Positions 16,037 to 24,294 of a stretch of 64,000 bases of DNA are shown piece after piece. The position numbers and the translations under genes were made by a program. The stretch is from NCBI RefSeq assembly GCF_008801815.1, contig NZ_VZOX01000012.1; one strand, 5' to 3'. The first letter of the stretch is position 1, and each line of letters opens with the position of its first letter. Under the pieces are notes generated by a model that searched no databases, was not told the DNA's origin, and was given only the letters and a program-made list of their open reading frames with translations. This DNA comes from Edwardsiella anguillarum (GTDB lineage: Bacteria > Pseudomonadota > Gammaproteobacteria > Enterobacterales > Enterobacteriaceae).

Positions 16037-16729
16037 ATGCCCAATTTGCATCTACTGCTCGTCACCGGTCCAGATAACATCGCGCTCCTGCCGGAGCCCG
16101 GCGTACTGCTGATCGCTGACTCACGACCTCCCGGCATCGCATCGACCCGGCATACCCGGCTATTTAGCTATCCGTGCAATCTTCTGCACAGCATCTGCCG
16201 GGACTTGCAGCACCTGATGTACAGCGGCCCGGACCCCGTATCTCCCCCTCAGCCGTTACCCATCGCCATGGCGCCGGGCCTGCTGAAAACGCTGCTGCGG
16301 CTCGCGGATGCCGATGATGAAACCATGCTCAGGCTGGTCTTGGCCTACAGCCTGACCCTGGAGTGTCAGCGGACGTCGACCCTGCTGCGATCGCTGTTGA
16401 CCGCCGATGCCGACCTGTTCGACACGCTCTATCGCCATCGGCTCGAGCCCTGGCCGGTGGCGCGCTATGCCGATCTCTTCGGCCTGTCGCAGCGTAAGTT
16501 CAACCAGCTGTTCAACGATAAGTTTGGGATGGCGCCGAAACGCTGGCTGCTGCGCCAGCGCCTGGGCCATGCCCGTCAGCTGCTCGAAACCACCTCCAAA
16601 AAGGTGATCGACGTAGCGCTGGAGTCCGGATTCTGCAACGCCGCCCACTTCTCTGACTGCTTTCGGCGCCACTTCAGTCAGTCGCCGAGCGAAGTGCGCC
16701 GGGCCAGCCTTCACCACCGCGCCGGCTAA
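16037..16729 (+). CDS. esrC: AraC-family T3SS regulator EsrC
   Basis: Transcription factor of 230 residues. The C-terminal AraC/XylS DNA-binding domain covers about 140-222, with the first helix-turn-helix YADLFGLSQRKFNQLFNDKFG and the second VIDVALESGFCNAAHFSDCFRRHFSQSPSEVRR. The N-terminal ~120 residues have no recognised ligand domain, as in ExsA-type T3SS regulators. It lies inside the T3SS between esaE and the needle gene, like EsrC, which in Edwardsiella is under EsrB and activates T3SS and T6SS genes. Box D is 56 bases upstream. Confidence 0.92.
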   Translation: MPNLHLLLVTGPDNIALLPEPGVLLIADSRPPGIASTRHTRLFSYPCNLLHSICRDLQHLMYSGPDPVSPPQPLPIAMAPGLLKTLLRLADADDETMLRLVLAYSLTLECQRTSTLLRSLLTADADLFDTLYRHRLEPWPVARYADLFGLSQRKFNQLFNDKFGMAPKRWLLRQRLGHARQLLETTSKKVIDVALESGFCNAAHFSDCFRRHFSQSPSEVRRASLHHRAG

Positions 16730-16747
16730 ACACGGTAAGGAGCCTAT

Positions 16748-16969
16748 ATGAACATTGAGGATATCGTCTCTCAGCTGGGCAATCAGGTTTCCCGCATGTC
16801 TAACGATGCGCACACGGTTATCACCTCCGGCAGCGTCAACAACGATCCGCAGGCCATGCTGAAAGCCCAGTTTGCCATGCAGCAGTACTCCGTCATGATC
16901 GGCTATCAAAGCTCGGTCATGAAAACCGTCAAAGACATGATGATGAGCATCATCAGCAAAATAGGGTAA
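16748..16969 (+). CDS. esaG: T3SS needle subunit EsaG (SctF/SsaG family)
   Basis: Needle protein of 73 residues (SsaG 71). It begins MNIEDIVSQLGNQVSRMS, has the family ND/NNDP turn and LKAQFAMQQYSVMIGYQSSVMKTVKD helix, and ends in SIISKIG, all typical of SctF helical hairpins that polymerise into the needle. Preceded by AAGGAGCC, 18 bases after esrC, so it may be transcribed both from the esrC promoter and from its own. Confidence 0.95.
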   Translation: MNIEDIVSQLGNQVSRMSNDAHTVITSGSVNNDPQAMLKAQFAMQQYSVMIGYQSSVMKTVKDMMMSIISKIG

Positions 16970-16973
16970 TGCC

Positions 16974-17240
16974 ATGGATACGCTGTCTGTCCCCCGCCTC
17001 GTCGTTGAGGCGGGCTTTGCCGCCGTTAACTGCGGGATGCGGGCCGAAATGCACGACATTCTCAATGCGCTGCCCGACTGGATCGACGATCCCGACCAGA
17101 TTACCCGCTGCGAAGCCATTCTGCTGTTCGGACTGGGGCGCAGGAAGGCGGCCTCGGCCCGCCTGGCGATGTTACCGCCGGACGACTGCCTGCCGCTGCG
17201 CGCGCTGCTTACGCCCACCACTCAGGAGAAAACGGTATGA
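16974..17240 (+). CDS. esaH: T3SS needle chaperone EsaH (SsaH/YscG-like)
   Basis: Protein of 88 residues directly after the needle gene, the place of ssaH (75). A helical-hairpin pattern (LVVEAGFAAVNCGMRAEMHDILNALPDW, then TRCEAILLFGLGRRKAASARLAML) resembles the TPR-like YscG/PscG class that binds the C-terminal helix of the needle subunit together with an YscE-type partner (EsaE). Overlaps esaI by 4 bases. Function is inferred from family and position. Confidence 0.82.
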   Translation: MDTLSVPRLVVEAGFAAVNCGMRAEMHDILNALPDWIDDPDQITRCEAILLFGLGRRKAASARLAMLPPDDCLPLRALLTPTTQEKTV

Positions 17241-17488
17241 ATATCGATGCCATTAATGCTATCGGACAGGCGCTGACCCGCGGAACGGCAGAGGCGCAAG
17301 ATCCGGTTCCCCTGCCCGCTCAGCAGCGCTTTGCCGCCCTGATGAACGCGCCGCAGGCCGGCGATTCGCCGGATTCCCTGCTGGCGATCCAGGGCACCCT
17401 GAATGAGCTGGCCGTCGGGGTCGACCTGACCGCCAAGGTCGCGGGATCCGTGGCCCAATCCATCAATAAGCTGGTGAATCCGTCATGA
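17237..17488 (+). CDS. esaI: T3SS inner-rod protein EsaI (SctI/SsaI family)
   Basis: Inner-rod/needle-adaptor protein of 83 residues (SsaI 82). The C-terminal part PDSLLAIQGTLNELAVGVDLTAKVAGSVAQSINKLVNPS is the typical SctI helical region that anchors the needle in the basal body. Sits between the needle chaperone and the SctJ lipoprotein gene and overlaps both by 4 bases. Confidence 0.9.
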   Translation: MNIDAINAIGQALTRGTAEAQDPVPLPAQQRFAALMNAPQAGDSPDSLLAIQGTLNELAVGVDLTAKVAGSVAQSINKLVNPS

Positions 17489-18216
17489 AAATTATTCCAT
17501 GGATACTGCTATTCGGCCTGTTGCCCCTGCTGAGCGGATGTAAAAGCGAGCTGTACAGCAAGCTGGATGAAAAAGAGGCGAATCAGATGATGGCCCTGCT
17601 GATCTACAACAACATTCCGGCCGATAAGCGGGTGGAAAAAGAGGGGGTAACCCTGCTGGTCGAGCGGGAGCGCTTTGTCGATGCCGTCGAGGTGCTGCGC
17701 CAAAACGGCCTGCCGCGCCGTAAAACCGTCACCATGCAGGAGCTGTTTCCCAGCGGACAGCTGGTTACCTCCCCCGAACAGGAGGAAGCCAAGCTCAACT
17801 TTCTTAAAAGCCAGCAAATTGAAAAGATGCTTGGTAGCATGGATGGCGTCATTAATGCCGAGGTCTCGGTAGCTGAGCCGCGCATCATCGTCGGCGAGGC
17901 GCCGCCCCAGGCCTCCGCGGCGGTCTTCATTAAATACAGCCCCGAAATCAACCTCCCCGCCAGAGAGGCGGAGATCCGGGCCCTCATCCACAATGGTATT
18001 CCAGGGCTCGCGCCGGATCGCATCAGCGTGACCCTGCAGCGGGCAGAATACCGCTATCAGCCTCCGGCCGCCGTCGCGACGGAGGATCATAAAATCACGC
18101 TGTACGGCCACCCGCTGCCCAAAGAGGCGCTGGTCGCCGCAGCCTGCACCCTCCTGTTTGGCCTGCTCGTTAGCCTGCTCCTGTGGCTGCGACGCCCCGC
18201 AAGGAGCACACCATGA
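17485..18216 (+). CDS. esaJ: T3SS inner-membrane ring lipoprotein EsaJ (SctJ/SsaJ family)
   Basis: Lipoprotein of 243 residues (SsaJ 249). The signal peptide ends in the lipobox LLSGC with Cys19; the two periplasmic ring-building domains follow, with LYSKLDEKEANQMMALLIYNNI, RERFVDAVEVLRQNGLPR and SPEQEEAKLNFLKSQQIEKML, characteristic of the YscJ/PrgK family. A C-terminal membrane helix lies at about 212-234. Overlaps esaI and the sctK-like gene by 4 bases each. Confidence 0.96.
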   Translation: MKIIPWILLFGLLPLLSGCKSELYSKLDEKEANQMMALLIYNNIPADKRVEKEGVTLLVERERFVDAVEVLRQNGLPRRKTVTMQELFPSGQLVTSPEQEEAKLNFLKSQQIEKMLGSMDGVINAEVSVAEPRIIVGEAPPQASAAVFIKYSPEINLPAREAEIRALIHNGIPGLAPDRISVTLQRAEYRYQPPAAVATEDHKITLYGHPLPKEALVAAACTLLFGLLVSLLLWLRRPARSTP

Positions 18217-18767
18217 CCCCCGCTCGGCAGCATCTGTACCAGATCTGGCACCAGCCTGGGCACATCATCGATCCTGCATGGTGGGGGGCGCTGGGGCTGC
18301 ACTGCTGGCAGTCGATCTACCGTGATAGCCCGCTGGCGCGGCCTGCGCTTGATACGCTGCTACGCCAGCGCCTGGGGCAAAGCGGTCTGCCGCCCACGCT
18401 GACACCGCTATCCGGCGATCTGCTGTCCAGCGCCGAGCGCCGCGCGACGCTGCTGCTGGCCATGGGGCTCTGGGCCCTGGAGGCCGGAGGGCTGCTGCTG
18501 CTCAAGCCCTACCGCGAGACGCTCTCCGACGCATTGGATCCGCTCAGCATCGGACAGCTGCAGGTACTGCTGCCCTATGGCGCCGCGCCGCAGGCCCTAC
18601 CGCCCGCGTCGCTGTGTCAGCGGGCCAGGGAGCTCGGCAGCGCCTGGCTGAGTCAGGCGCCGGATCCTGCGCTGCGCGCCTGCCGACTCTACGCGCCCCC
18701 GTCCCAGGGCGCGGCCCCCGCGGGATCGCCCATCCCCATACTGCAAAAGCTAGCGAGGTGGCTATGA
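18213..18767 (+). CDS. T3SS sorting-platform adaptor, SctK-like
   Basis: Protein of 184 residues between the SctJ and SctL genes, the position of a poorly named SPI-2 gene between ssaJ and ssaK. The N-terminal region has HCWQSIYRDSPLARPALDTLLRQRLG, a pattern of SctK (YscK/PscK/OrgA-like) proteins that connect the C-ring to the inner-membrane ring. No membrane segment or signal peptide. The start at 18213 overlaps the esaJ stop (ATGA); an in-frame start at 18183 inside esaJ is rejected. Assignment rests mainly on synteny. Confidence 0.75.
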   Translation: MTPARQHLYQIWHQPGHIIDPAWWGALGLHCWQSIYRDSPLARPALDTLLRQRLGQSGLPPTLTPLSGDLLSSAERRATLLLAMGLWALEAGGLLLLKPYRETLSDALDPLSIGQLQVLLPYGAAPQALPPASLCQRARELGSAWLSQAPDPALRACRLYAPPSQGAAPAGSPIPILQKLARWL

Positions 18768-19429
18768 ACAATCCGCTGCACCTTCCGTTTACGACCCTCC
18801 CCGGCGCCCTGCCGGGCCACGGGTATCTCACGGCACAGCGCCTGCAAGAGCGGGAAGAGGCGCAGTGCGCCATCGCCGCATCGCTGCGCCAGGCTGAAGA
18901 TCACGCCGGTGCGATACGGGCCGCGGCCGATGATCTTCTGGCCCAGGCCAAGACGCAGGCGCAGCAGGTGCGGGAGCAGGCGCTGCGGGAGGGGGAGCGT
19001 TTGGCCCGGCAAAAGCAGGAGGAGGCCATCGCCGCCGCCGTACAGTGGCTGTGCCACGAGCAGGATCTGGAGCAGCATCTGGCCGATCAGCTCGCGCAGC
19101 GCTGGCGTCAGCTGACGGCCCAAGCCATCGAGGAGCTCTTGGGGAAACAGGACCAGAACGCGCTGCTTATTCGGAGAGTCAATCAGCTGGTGATCCGTCG
19201 CTTCGCTCAGGGACGTCTCACCCTGAGCGTACCGCCCTCGGCCATGGCGCACGCCCAGGCCGCCTGGGCCGACAGCCCACGGATCGCCGTCACCGCCGAT
19301 CCCACCTTGCAAGAGGGTCAGGCGCTGCTGGACGATGGGCTGCTGCGCATTCACCTGGATAGCCAGGCACAGCAGTCACGCCTGCTGCAGCTGCTCAGGG
19401 ATACCTGCGGCGGGAGGCAATATGCTTAA
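18764..19429 (+). CDS. esaK: T3SS ATPase regulator EsaK (SctL/SsaK family)
   Basis: Protein of 221 residues (SsaK 224) of the SctL/FliH family, the peripheral stalk that links the ATPase to the C-ring. It has a long charged coiled coil at about 25-100 (Ala/Glu/Gln-rich) and a C-terminal FliH-like domain with VNQLVIRRFAQGRLTLSVPP and LDDGLLRIHLDSQAQQSRLLQLLR. The start overlaps the preceding stop (ATGA); its own end overlaps esaL by 8 bases. Confidence 0.9.
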   Translation: MNNPLHLPFTTLPGALPGHGYLTAQRLQEREEAQCAIAASLRQAEDHAGAIRAAADDLLAQAKTQAQQVREQALREGERLARQKQEEAIAAAVQWLCHEQDLEQHLADQLAQRWRQLTAQAIEELLGKQDQNALLIRRVNQLVIRRFAQGRLTLSVPPSAMAHAQAAWADSPRIAVTADPTLQEGQALLDDGLLRIHLDSQAQQSRLLQLLRDTCGGRQYA

Positions 19430-20450
19430 CATTCACTCCGCCTCGTTGGCTCCCACCGAACGGCAGACGCTCGTACCGCATGCCGCGCCAGGTCCGGATA
19501 ACAGCGCATCCGTCATCGCGCAGGCGATGGTGGAGCTGAGTGAAAGCCAGAGTGATGCCTTAGAGGAGACCCAGGAGGATCTGAGCTTTGCGCTGGGGGG
19601 ACGCCTGCGCGAACTGCGCAACGGCAAAGAGCAGGAGTCAAGCAGCCGTGAGCGGGTGCTCATGCACAAGCTGGTGGCGGAGGTGGCCATGGTTGCGGAG
19701 GAGGATCTCAGCGATCTGAACGACGACAACGCCTGGCAGCACGCGCCCCAGCTGCTGAGCGCCCTGCAGGCGCAGTATCCGGCACCCGGCGCGGCCGCCC
19801 TGCATCTGGCCGCCTGGCTGGCCCACCGGCAGCCGGGGGCCAGGCTGCGCAGCAGAATGGAGGCGGCGCTGGCCAGCCTGATGGCGGACGATCAAACGGC
19901 CATCGCGCTGTTTGCCACGCTGGAGTTTGGCACCGTGACGCCGGGCCTGCGCCAAGAGCTACTCCAGCTCTATCACCGCGCGCTGGCCCCCCGCCGCCAG
20001 ATCTCCCAGTGGCTGAACCTGCTAGGAGAGCGGCAGCAGCGCCGCAAAAAAATACGCGCCATGCTGCACCTCTTAGCCTACGCGCTTTCCGCCAGCGGCC
20101 AGCCGATCGTCGGCAGCCATCTGGCCGCCGTCATTGACGATCTGCGCCAGCTACTGCGTCTGCTCGGCCTAGAGGACTACTGCGATCGCGCCGCCGCGGC
20201 GCTGGGCATGCCGGCCATTAGCGGTGAAGGGCTCATGCTGCTCGTGGTACAGCTGATCGAGCAGATCTGGCTTAACGCCGATACGCTGGCCGAAATGTTA
20301 CCGCCGCAGGCCGAGCTGGATCGCTATCGGCTCCTGCAATCGCTGGGCAAGCTGATACAGCTGCTGCCGGACGCATGCTTTAACGACGCGGACCATCGCC
20401 TGCAGCTAGATGAAGCCATTCATAGCCTTAGCGATAGTATCGTCTCTTGA
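19422..20450 (+). CDS. esaL: T3SS gatekeeper EsaL (SctW/SsaL family)
   Basis: Gatekeeper of 342 residues (SsaL 338), the YopN-TyeA/InvE/SepL class. Family features: ALEETQEDLSFALGGRLRELRNGKEQESSSRERVLMHKLVAEVAM near residues 45-90, then helical repeats with FATLEFGTVTPGLRQELLQLYHRAL. It acts with EsaB and EsaM to hold back effectors until translocators are secreted. Start at 19422 follows GGGAGG; the longer start at 19335 lies inside esaK. Final gene of the T3SS block here; no clear terminator follows. Confidence 0.92.
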   Translation: MLNIHSASLAPTERQTLVPHAAPGPDNSASVIAQAMVELSESQSDALEETQEDLSFALGGRLRELRNGKEQESSSRERVLMHKLVAEVAMVAEEDLSDLNDDNAWQHAPQLLSALQAQYPAPGAAALHLAAWLAHRQPGARLRSRMEAALASLMADDQTAIALFATLEFGTVTPGLRQELLQLYHRALAPRRQISQWLNLLGERQQRRKKIRAMLHLLAYALSASGQPIVGSHLAAVIDDLRQLLRLLGLEDYCDRAAAALGMPAISGEGLMLLVVQLIEQIWLNADTLAEMLPPQAELDRYRLLQSLGKLIQLLPDACFNDADHRLQLDEAIHSLSDSIVS

Positions 20451-20670
20451 TCTATTTTATCCCGGCGGAAGTCTCTCTGCCGCACGGCGCCAGCGCCGGC
20501 CGTATTGATATCCGTGGCGAAAACAATCGCGCCGGCGCACTAAAAAAGATCCAGTGCCGCCCATCCATATAAAAATAAACCAAACACCAACATAATATCG
20601 AATCAGATAAACGTCCCTGCCACCGATGCTATTATTTTATGCTTCCACCAACAATAACGAGACTATCCTT

Positions 20671-21975
20671 GTGAACCAAGCAACATCAGCCATTCGTTCT
20701 AGTTTTCTCCATTTCTTTAGTAATCCGGCAAAAACAGACAATCTCAGCGACTCATTTGAATTTATTCAAGATGGATTACTTATAATTAAAGAGGGTAAAG
20801 TCGTTGAGTGCCGCCCCTACCATCATAGCGATGCGTATAATTATAAAAACATTGATGATAAAACCGGTTGTCTGATTACCCCGGGGTTTATCGATACCCA
20901 TATTCACTATCCACAGAGTGAAATGATCGGCGCCTATGGTGAGCAATTGTTGGAGTGGCTAGAGAAATATACCTTTCCAACAGAAAAAAAGTTTGCCGAT
21001 CCGGCCTATGCCCAACGCATTGCGCATATTTTTGTCAATGAACTACTCGGCAATGGAACCACCACCGCCCTGGTCTTTGGCACCGTGCACCCACAGTCGG
21101 TAGATGCGCTGTTTGAGGAGGCCCTGAGCAAAAATATGCTGCTGATCTCCGGCAAGGTCATGATGGACAGAAACGCCCCCGACTACCTGCTTGATACCGC
21201 AGAATCGGCCTACCAAGACAGCGAACGGTTGATTCAGAAATGGCACAACAAGGGCCGGCTGAAATATGCGATTACGCCACGCTTTGCCCCAACCTCTACG
21301 CCAGAGCAGCTGCGTCTGGCTGGAAAGCTGAAAGAAAAATATCCAGATACCTATGTCCACACCCATCTCTGTGAAAACCACAGTGAGATTGCCTGGGTTG
21401 CCGAGCTGTATCCCGAGCAGGAAAACTACTTCCAAGTTTACCGCCATTATGGACTCGCCGGGAAAAAATCGGTATTCGCTCATGCGATTCACCTCAGCGA
21501 CGCAGAGTGGGACGGCATCGCTAAAACGGACTCGGCCATCGCATTCTGCCCGACCTCCAATCTCTTTTTAGGCAGCGGCCTATTCAATCTGGCCAGGGCG
21601 CAAAATCATCACATTCGGGTGGGGTTGGGAACCGATATCGGCGCGGGAACCAGCTTCTGCCAATTAGACTCCCTGTGCGAGGCCTATAAAATCACCCAGC
21701 TCGCGGGAGGCGCGCTGTCAGCGTTTATGGGATTTTATCTGGCGACCCTCGGCGGTGCCGTTGCCCTCAGCCTTGAGGCGCAGGTAGGGAATTTTACCGC
21801 GGGGAAAACGGCCGACTTTACGGTTATCGACTGGCACACCGATGAGATACAAAAGCTGCGTATGGATAATACGACTACATTAGAAGACAGGCTGTTTGCA
21901 CTGATGATCATGGGGGGCAAACAGAATATTAAAGAGACCTATATTGCCGGTAACCAGCAGTATCAACGTGCGTAA
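20671..21975 (+). CDS. guaD: Guanine deaminase GuaD
   Basis: Hydrolytic deaminase converting guanine to xanthine and ammonia; 434 residues (E. coli GuaD 439). Metal-binding motifs of the amidohydrolase superfamily are present: PGFIDTHIHYPQSEM, HTHLCENHSEIAW, SVFAHAIHL and GLGTDIGAGTSF; the block NGTTTALVFGTVHPQSVDALFE is almost identical to E. coli. The GTG at 20671 is chosen because it matches the E. coli N-terminus; an in-frame ATG at 20626 would add 15 residues. Neither has a strong ribosome site. The 5' end is notably AT-rich compared with the T3SS just upstream. Confidence 0.93.
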   Translation: MNQATSAIRSSFLHFFSNPAKTDNLSDSFEFIQDGLLIIKEGKVVECRPYHHSDAYNYKNIDDKTGCLITPGFIDTHIHYPQSEMIGAYGEQLLEWLEKYTFPTEKKFADPAYAQRIAHIFVNELLGNGTTTALVFGTVHPQSVDALFEEALSKNMLLISGKVMMDRNAPDYLLDTAESAYQDSERLIQKWHNKGRLKYAITPRFAPTSTPEQLRLAGKLKEKYPDTYVHTHLCENHSEIAWVAELYPEQENYFQVYRHYGLAGKKSVFAHAIHLSDAEWDGIAKTDSAIAFCPTSNLFLGSGLFNLARAQNHHIRVGLGTDIGAGTSFCQLDSLCEAYKITQLAGGALSAFMGFYLATLGGAVALSLEAQVGNFTAGKTADFTVIDWHTDEIQKLRMDNTTTLEDRLFALMIMGGKQNIKETYIAGNQQYQRA

Positions 21976-22036
21976 TATCCTCCGTCAAACGGCGCAGGGG
22001 CTCCCCCCCGCGGCGCGACACAAGATATCCTAATAG

Positions 22037-22075
22037 AAAAACGCCCTATTGCCGGGGGGAGCGGCGATAGGGCGT
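22037..22075 (-). terminator. Intrinsic terminator of the MxKDx-repeat gene
   Basis: Arms CGCCCTATTGCC (22042-22053) and GGCGATAGGGCG (22063-22074) pair with one G-T wobble around a 9-base loop. On the minus strand the stem is followed by TTTTTCT (A-run at 22037-22041), so it terminates minus-strand transcription from the repeat-protein gene. The plus side has no U-tract. Confidence 0.75.
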
Positions 22076-22116
22076 AGTAGAAAGACACAGAATAAAATAA
22101 AGCCGCTGGCGCGGGG

Positions 22117-22407
22117 TTACATACCTTTATTCATCTCATCCTTGGCCATGCTATCTTTTTTCATGCTGTCTTTTTTCATACCATCTTTCTTCATGCCATC
22201 TTTCTTCATGCCATCTTTCTTCATGCCATCTTTCTTCATACCATCTTTCTTCATGCCATCTTTACCCATATTATCATGGGACATCGCGCTCTCTTGCTTC
22301 ATGCCATCATGACCCATATTATCTTTGGCCATGCCGTCTGCGGCATAGGCTGCGGAGAAGGCCATCATCAGAGAACCCGCCAGTACCGTTGCGATTACTT
22401 TTTTCAT
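22117..22407 (-). CDS. Periplasmic pentapeptide MxKDx repeat protein
   Basis: Protein of 96 residues with a Sec signal peptide (about 1-22, ending SAAYA) followed by a low-complexity array of Met-x-Lys-Asp-x units: variants MAKDN, MGHDG and MGKDG, then five perfect MKKDG, two MKKDS and MAKDE. The array is Met-, Lys- and Asp-rich with no Cys. It belongs to the small MxKDx-repeat family of proteobacteria; function unknown, with metal or redox protection a guess from the methionines. Convergent with guaD and 44 bases downstream of the Tat-exported oxidoreductase gene, with which it may be co-expressed. Confidence 0.85.
   Translation of the reverse strand: MKKVIATVLAGSLMMAFSAAYAADGMAKDNMGHDGMKQESAMSHDNMGKDGMKKDGMKKDGMKKDGMKKDGMKKDGMKKDSMKKDSMAKDEMNKGM
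22181..22255 (-). repeat. Tandem 15-base repeat array (5 units) coding MKKDG
   Basis: Five near-identical 15-base units reading CCATCTTTCTTCAT plus one variable base on the plus strand, flanked by diverged units on both sides. The DNA repeat is in frame, so unit gain or loss would change protein length by five residues without a frameshift. Confidence 0.85.
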
Positions 22408-22451
22408 TTTTCCATCCTTATCTTATTTGAGGAAGTACTGCATTAAAAAGA

Positions 22452-23240
22452 TCAGCTGCCGCCAAACCAGTTGTAGCCCTGATCTTCCCAATAACCACCG
22501 GGGAATCGGTTGGTTATTTCTATGGAAACGATATGCTTTGGATTTTTATAGCCCAGCTTGGTCGGAATACGCAGCTTCATCGGATAGCCATACTCCGGTG
22601 GCAGCCGCTGCCCATCCCAGGAGAGCGCCATAATGGTCTGCGGGTGCAGCGCGCTCGCCATATCAATGCTGGTGTAATAGTCATCGGCGCAGCGAAAGCC
22701 AACGTATTTCGCCTGGGTCTGTGCGCCGATCAGCTGCAGGAAGTCAGCGAAGCGCACGCCGCCCCAGCGCCCGATGGCGCTCCACCCCTCAACGCAGATA
22801 TGGCGGGTAATCTGCTCATGCTGCGTCAGCTGATACAGCTCCGCTAGGCGCCAGCTCCGGGTATCCCGCACCAGCCCGCGAACCTCTAGCCGATAGTCAT
22901 CTCCCGCGATGTCGGGAATCTCCTCCTCGCCATAAAACGCATTAAAGGGAAAAGGGCGCGTGATCTCGCTCGGCGTATACTCCGGCGCCAGGCGCTGCCC
23001 GCTGAATAGCCAGCCCTGTACCCGATCGTTAAACCGGGACATACGGTTGAGAACGCTCTCTACGTCGGGATTTTCGCTGAGATCGCACCCGGTCAGCAGG
23101 GCGATGCCGCCCAGCGTCAAGCCTTGCTGCAGAAAACGGCGGCGCGACGATCCGTCCAGGCGGCGGGCAACCAGACGCTGCGCCTCCTTCACCAGCGCAT
23201 CACCATCACCGACGGATAAATCGATGTTGCTCTTCTTCAT
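22452..23240 (-). CDS. Tat-exported molybdopterin oxidoreductase (sulfite-oxidase/MsrP fold)
   Basis: Protein of 262 residues. The twin-arginine signal is SRRRFLQQG near residue 32, followed by a hydrophobic stretch ending LLTGC. The mature part has the oxidoreductase molybdopterin-binding motif RHICVEGWSAIGRWGGVRF, with Cys as the probable Mo ligand, then PPEYGYPMKLRIPTKLGYKNPKHIVSIEITN. The fold is that of MsrP/YedY, but the sequence appears to be a separate subgroup and the substrate is unknown. The next gene downstream on the same strand is the MxKDx protein; nine bases upstream lies its probable cytochrome b partner. Confidence 0.88.
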   Translation of the reverse strand: MKKSNIDLSVGDGDALVKEAQRLVARRLDGSSRRRFLQQGLTLGGIALLTGCDLSENPDVESVLNRMSRFNDRVQGWLFSGQRLAPEYTPSEITRPFPFNAFYGEEEIPDIAGDDYRLEVRGLVRDTRSWRLAELYQLTQHEQITRHICVEGWSAIGRWGGVRFADFLQLIGAQTQAKYVGFRCADDYYTSIDMASALHPQTIMALSWDGQRLPPEYGYPMKLRIPTKLGYKNPKHIVSIEITNRFPGGYWEDQGYNWFGGS

Positions 23241-23249
23241 CGTCGCTCC

Positions 23250-23849
23250 TTAGCGTCCGCGTAACATCGCCAGCAACGTTTTAGGAACCAGCGCCACCAT
23301 CACCACATGCACCACGAGGAAGGCGCACACGAACGCCATGGCATAAAAGTGGATATAGCGCGCCGCCTCATACCCGCCCAGCAGCCCACGCAGCAGCGGA
23401 AACTGCACAGACTTCCACAGCACCAGACCGGAAAGCAGCAGTACGATGGCGGCGCCGATGGCCGACAGATAGGCACACTTCTGCACCGCGTTATAATGGC
23501 GCGGATCGTCATGGGCCAGGCGGCCGCGCAGCGCGTCTGCCATATCCTGTCCCAGCTGCCGCAGCGATATCGGCCAAAAGCGCCGACGAAAACGGCCGCC
23601 GATCACGTTGATGGTCAGATACACCACGCCATTAAGGGCAAACAGCCACATGGCGGCAAAGTGCCACTGCAGGGCACCGCCCAGCCATCCCCCCAGGGTG
23701 TATTGCTTGGGAAAATAGAAATCAAACAGCGGTGAGGCGTCATAAATCCGCCATCCGCTCAGGATCATTAAAAAGATGGCGATGGCATTAATCCAGTGAC
23801 ACAGCCGTAGCCATAGCGGATGGACATTCACTACCTTTGCGCCGCTCAT
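23250..23849 (-). CDS. Membrane cytochrome b561-type partner of the oxidoreductase
   Basis: Integral membrane protein of 199 residues with four hydrophobic helices. Candidate haem ligands are in HPLWLRLCHWINAIAIFLMILSGW (about 9-32) and in YIHFYAMAFVCAFLVVHVVMVAL near the C-terminus. It belongs to the b561/thiosulfate-reductase cytochrome b group and would pass electrons from quinol to the adjacent Tat-exported molybdoenzyme. Start at 23849 follows AGGAGCGACC; a longer frame to 23918 has no better site. The oxidoreductase start lies nine bases downstream, so the two are one operon. Confidence 0.88.
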   Translation of the reverse strand: MSGAKVVNVHPLWLRLCHWINAIAIFLMILSGWRIYDASPLFDFYFPKQYTLGGWLGGALQWHFAAMWLFALNGVVYLTINVIGGRFRRRFWPISLRQLGQDMADALRGRLAHDDPRHYNAVQKCAYLSAIGAAIVLLLSGLVLWKSVQFPLLRGLLGGYEAARYIHFYAMAFVCAFLVVHVVMVALVPKTLLAMLRGR

Positions 23850-24294
23850 CCGGTCGCTCCTGCATGTAGGGGAATAGTTGCAGTCTACCCCACGGCGAAA
23901 AGTTAAATCCTTAAACAAAACGTTATAAGTTTTCGCCCTAAAAGCGCCCCTGGTTGTATTGTCGTTGATAAATCTATAGCGGTATTCCTCAACGTATTAG
24001 CCATAGGAATTAAAACACCGATAATTATTCCTTATGGGTAGGATGATCAGTAGATAAATAATGAGGCGAGACGTACAGGGTCATGCTACGGCAGGGTGCA
24101 CGGCGCCAATCGTCATCCCCATACCGTGTCGGGACAACGCCCATGGCCAGGTCGCCGCAGGAAAACGCAGGCCCGTCAAAAATCCACGCCGCCGATAGCG
24201 TCGGCGCCCATGTTAAGCTAAATACGCGGGCGGAATAATCACCGTCGATACTGAGCGACATGAATCCAAACGCTAAAAGGGCGTTTATAGCAAG
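23850..24294. other. Intergenic stretch, no gene supported
   Basis: About 445 bases between the divergent cytochrome b gene and a small lipoprotein gene. The part at 23880-24060 is AT-rich and would hold both promoters. A 78-codon frame on the minus strand (24025-24261) has no recognisable domain or clear ribosome site and is not called. Confidence 0.5.

Noticed and set aside
22181..22255. CRISPR-like array
   Set aside because: The 15-base units are contiguous without spacers and code a protein repeat.
22049..22312. Plus-strand frame with repeated FMPSF units
   Set aside because: It is the antisense of the MxKDx repeat array, which has a signal peptide and terminator on the minus strand.
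24025..24261. 78-codon minus-strand frame
   Set aside because: No domain, no clear ribosome site, and it sits in a likely promoter region.
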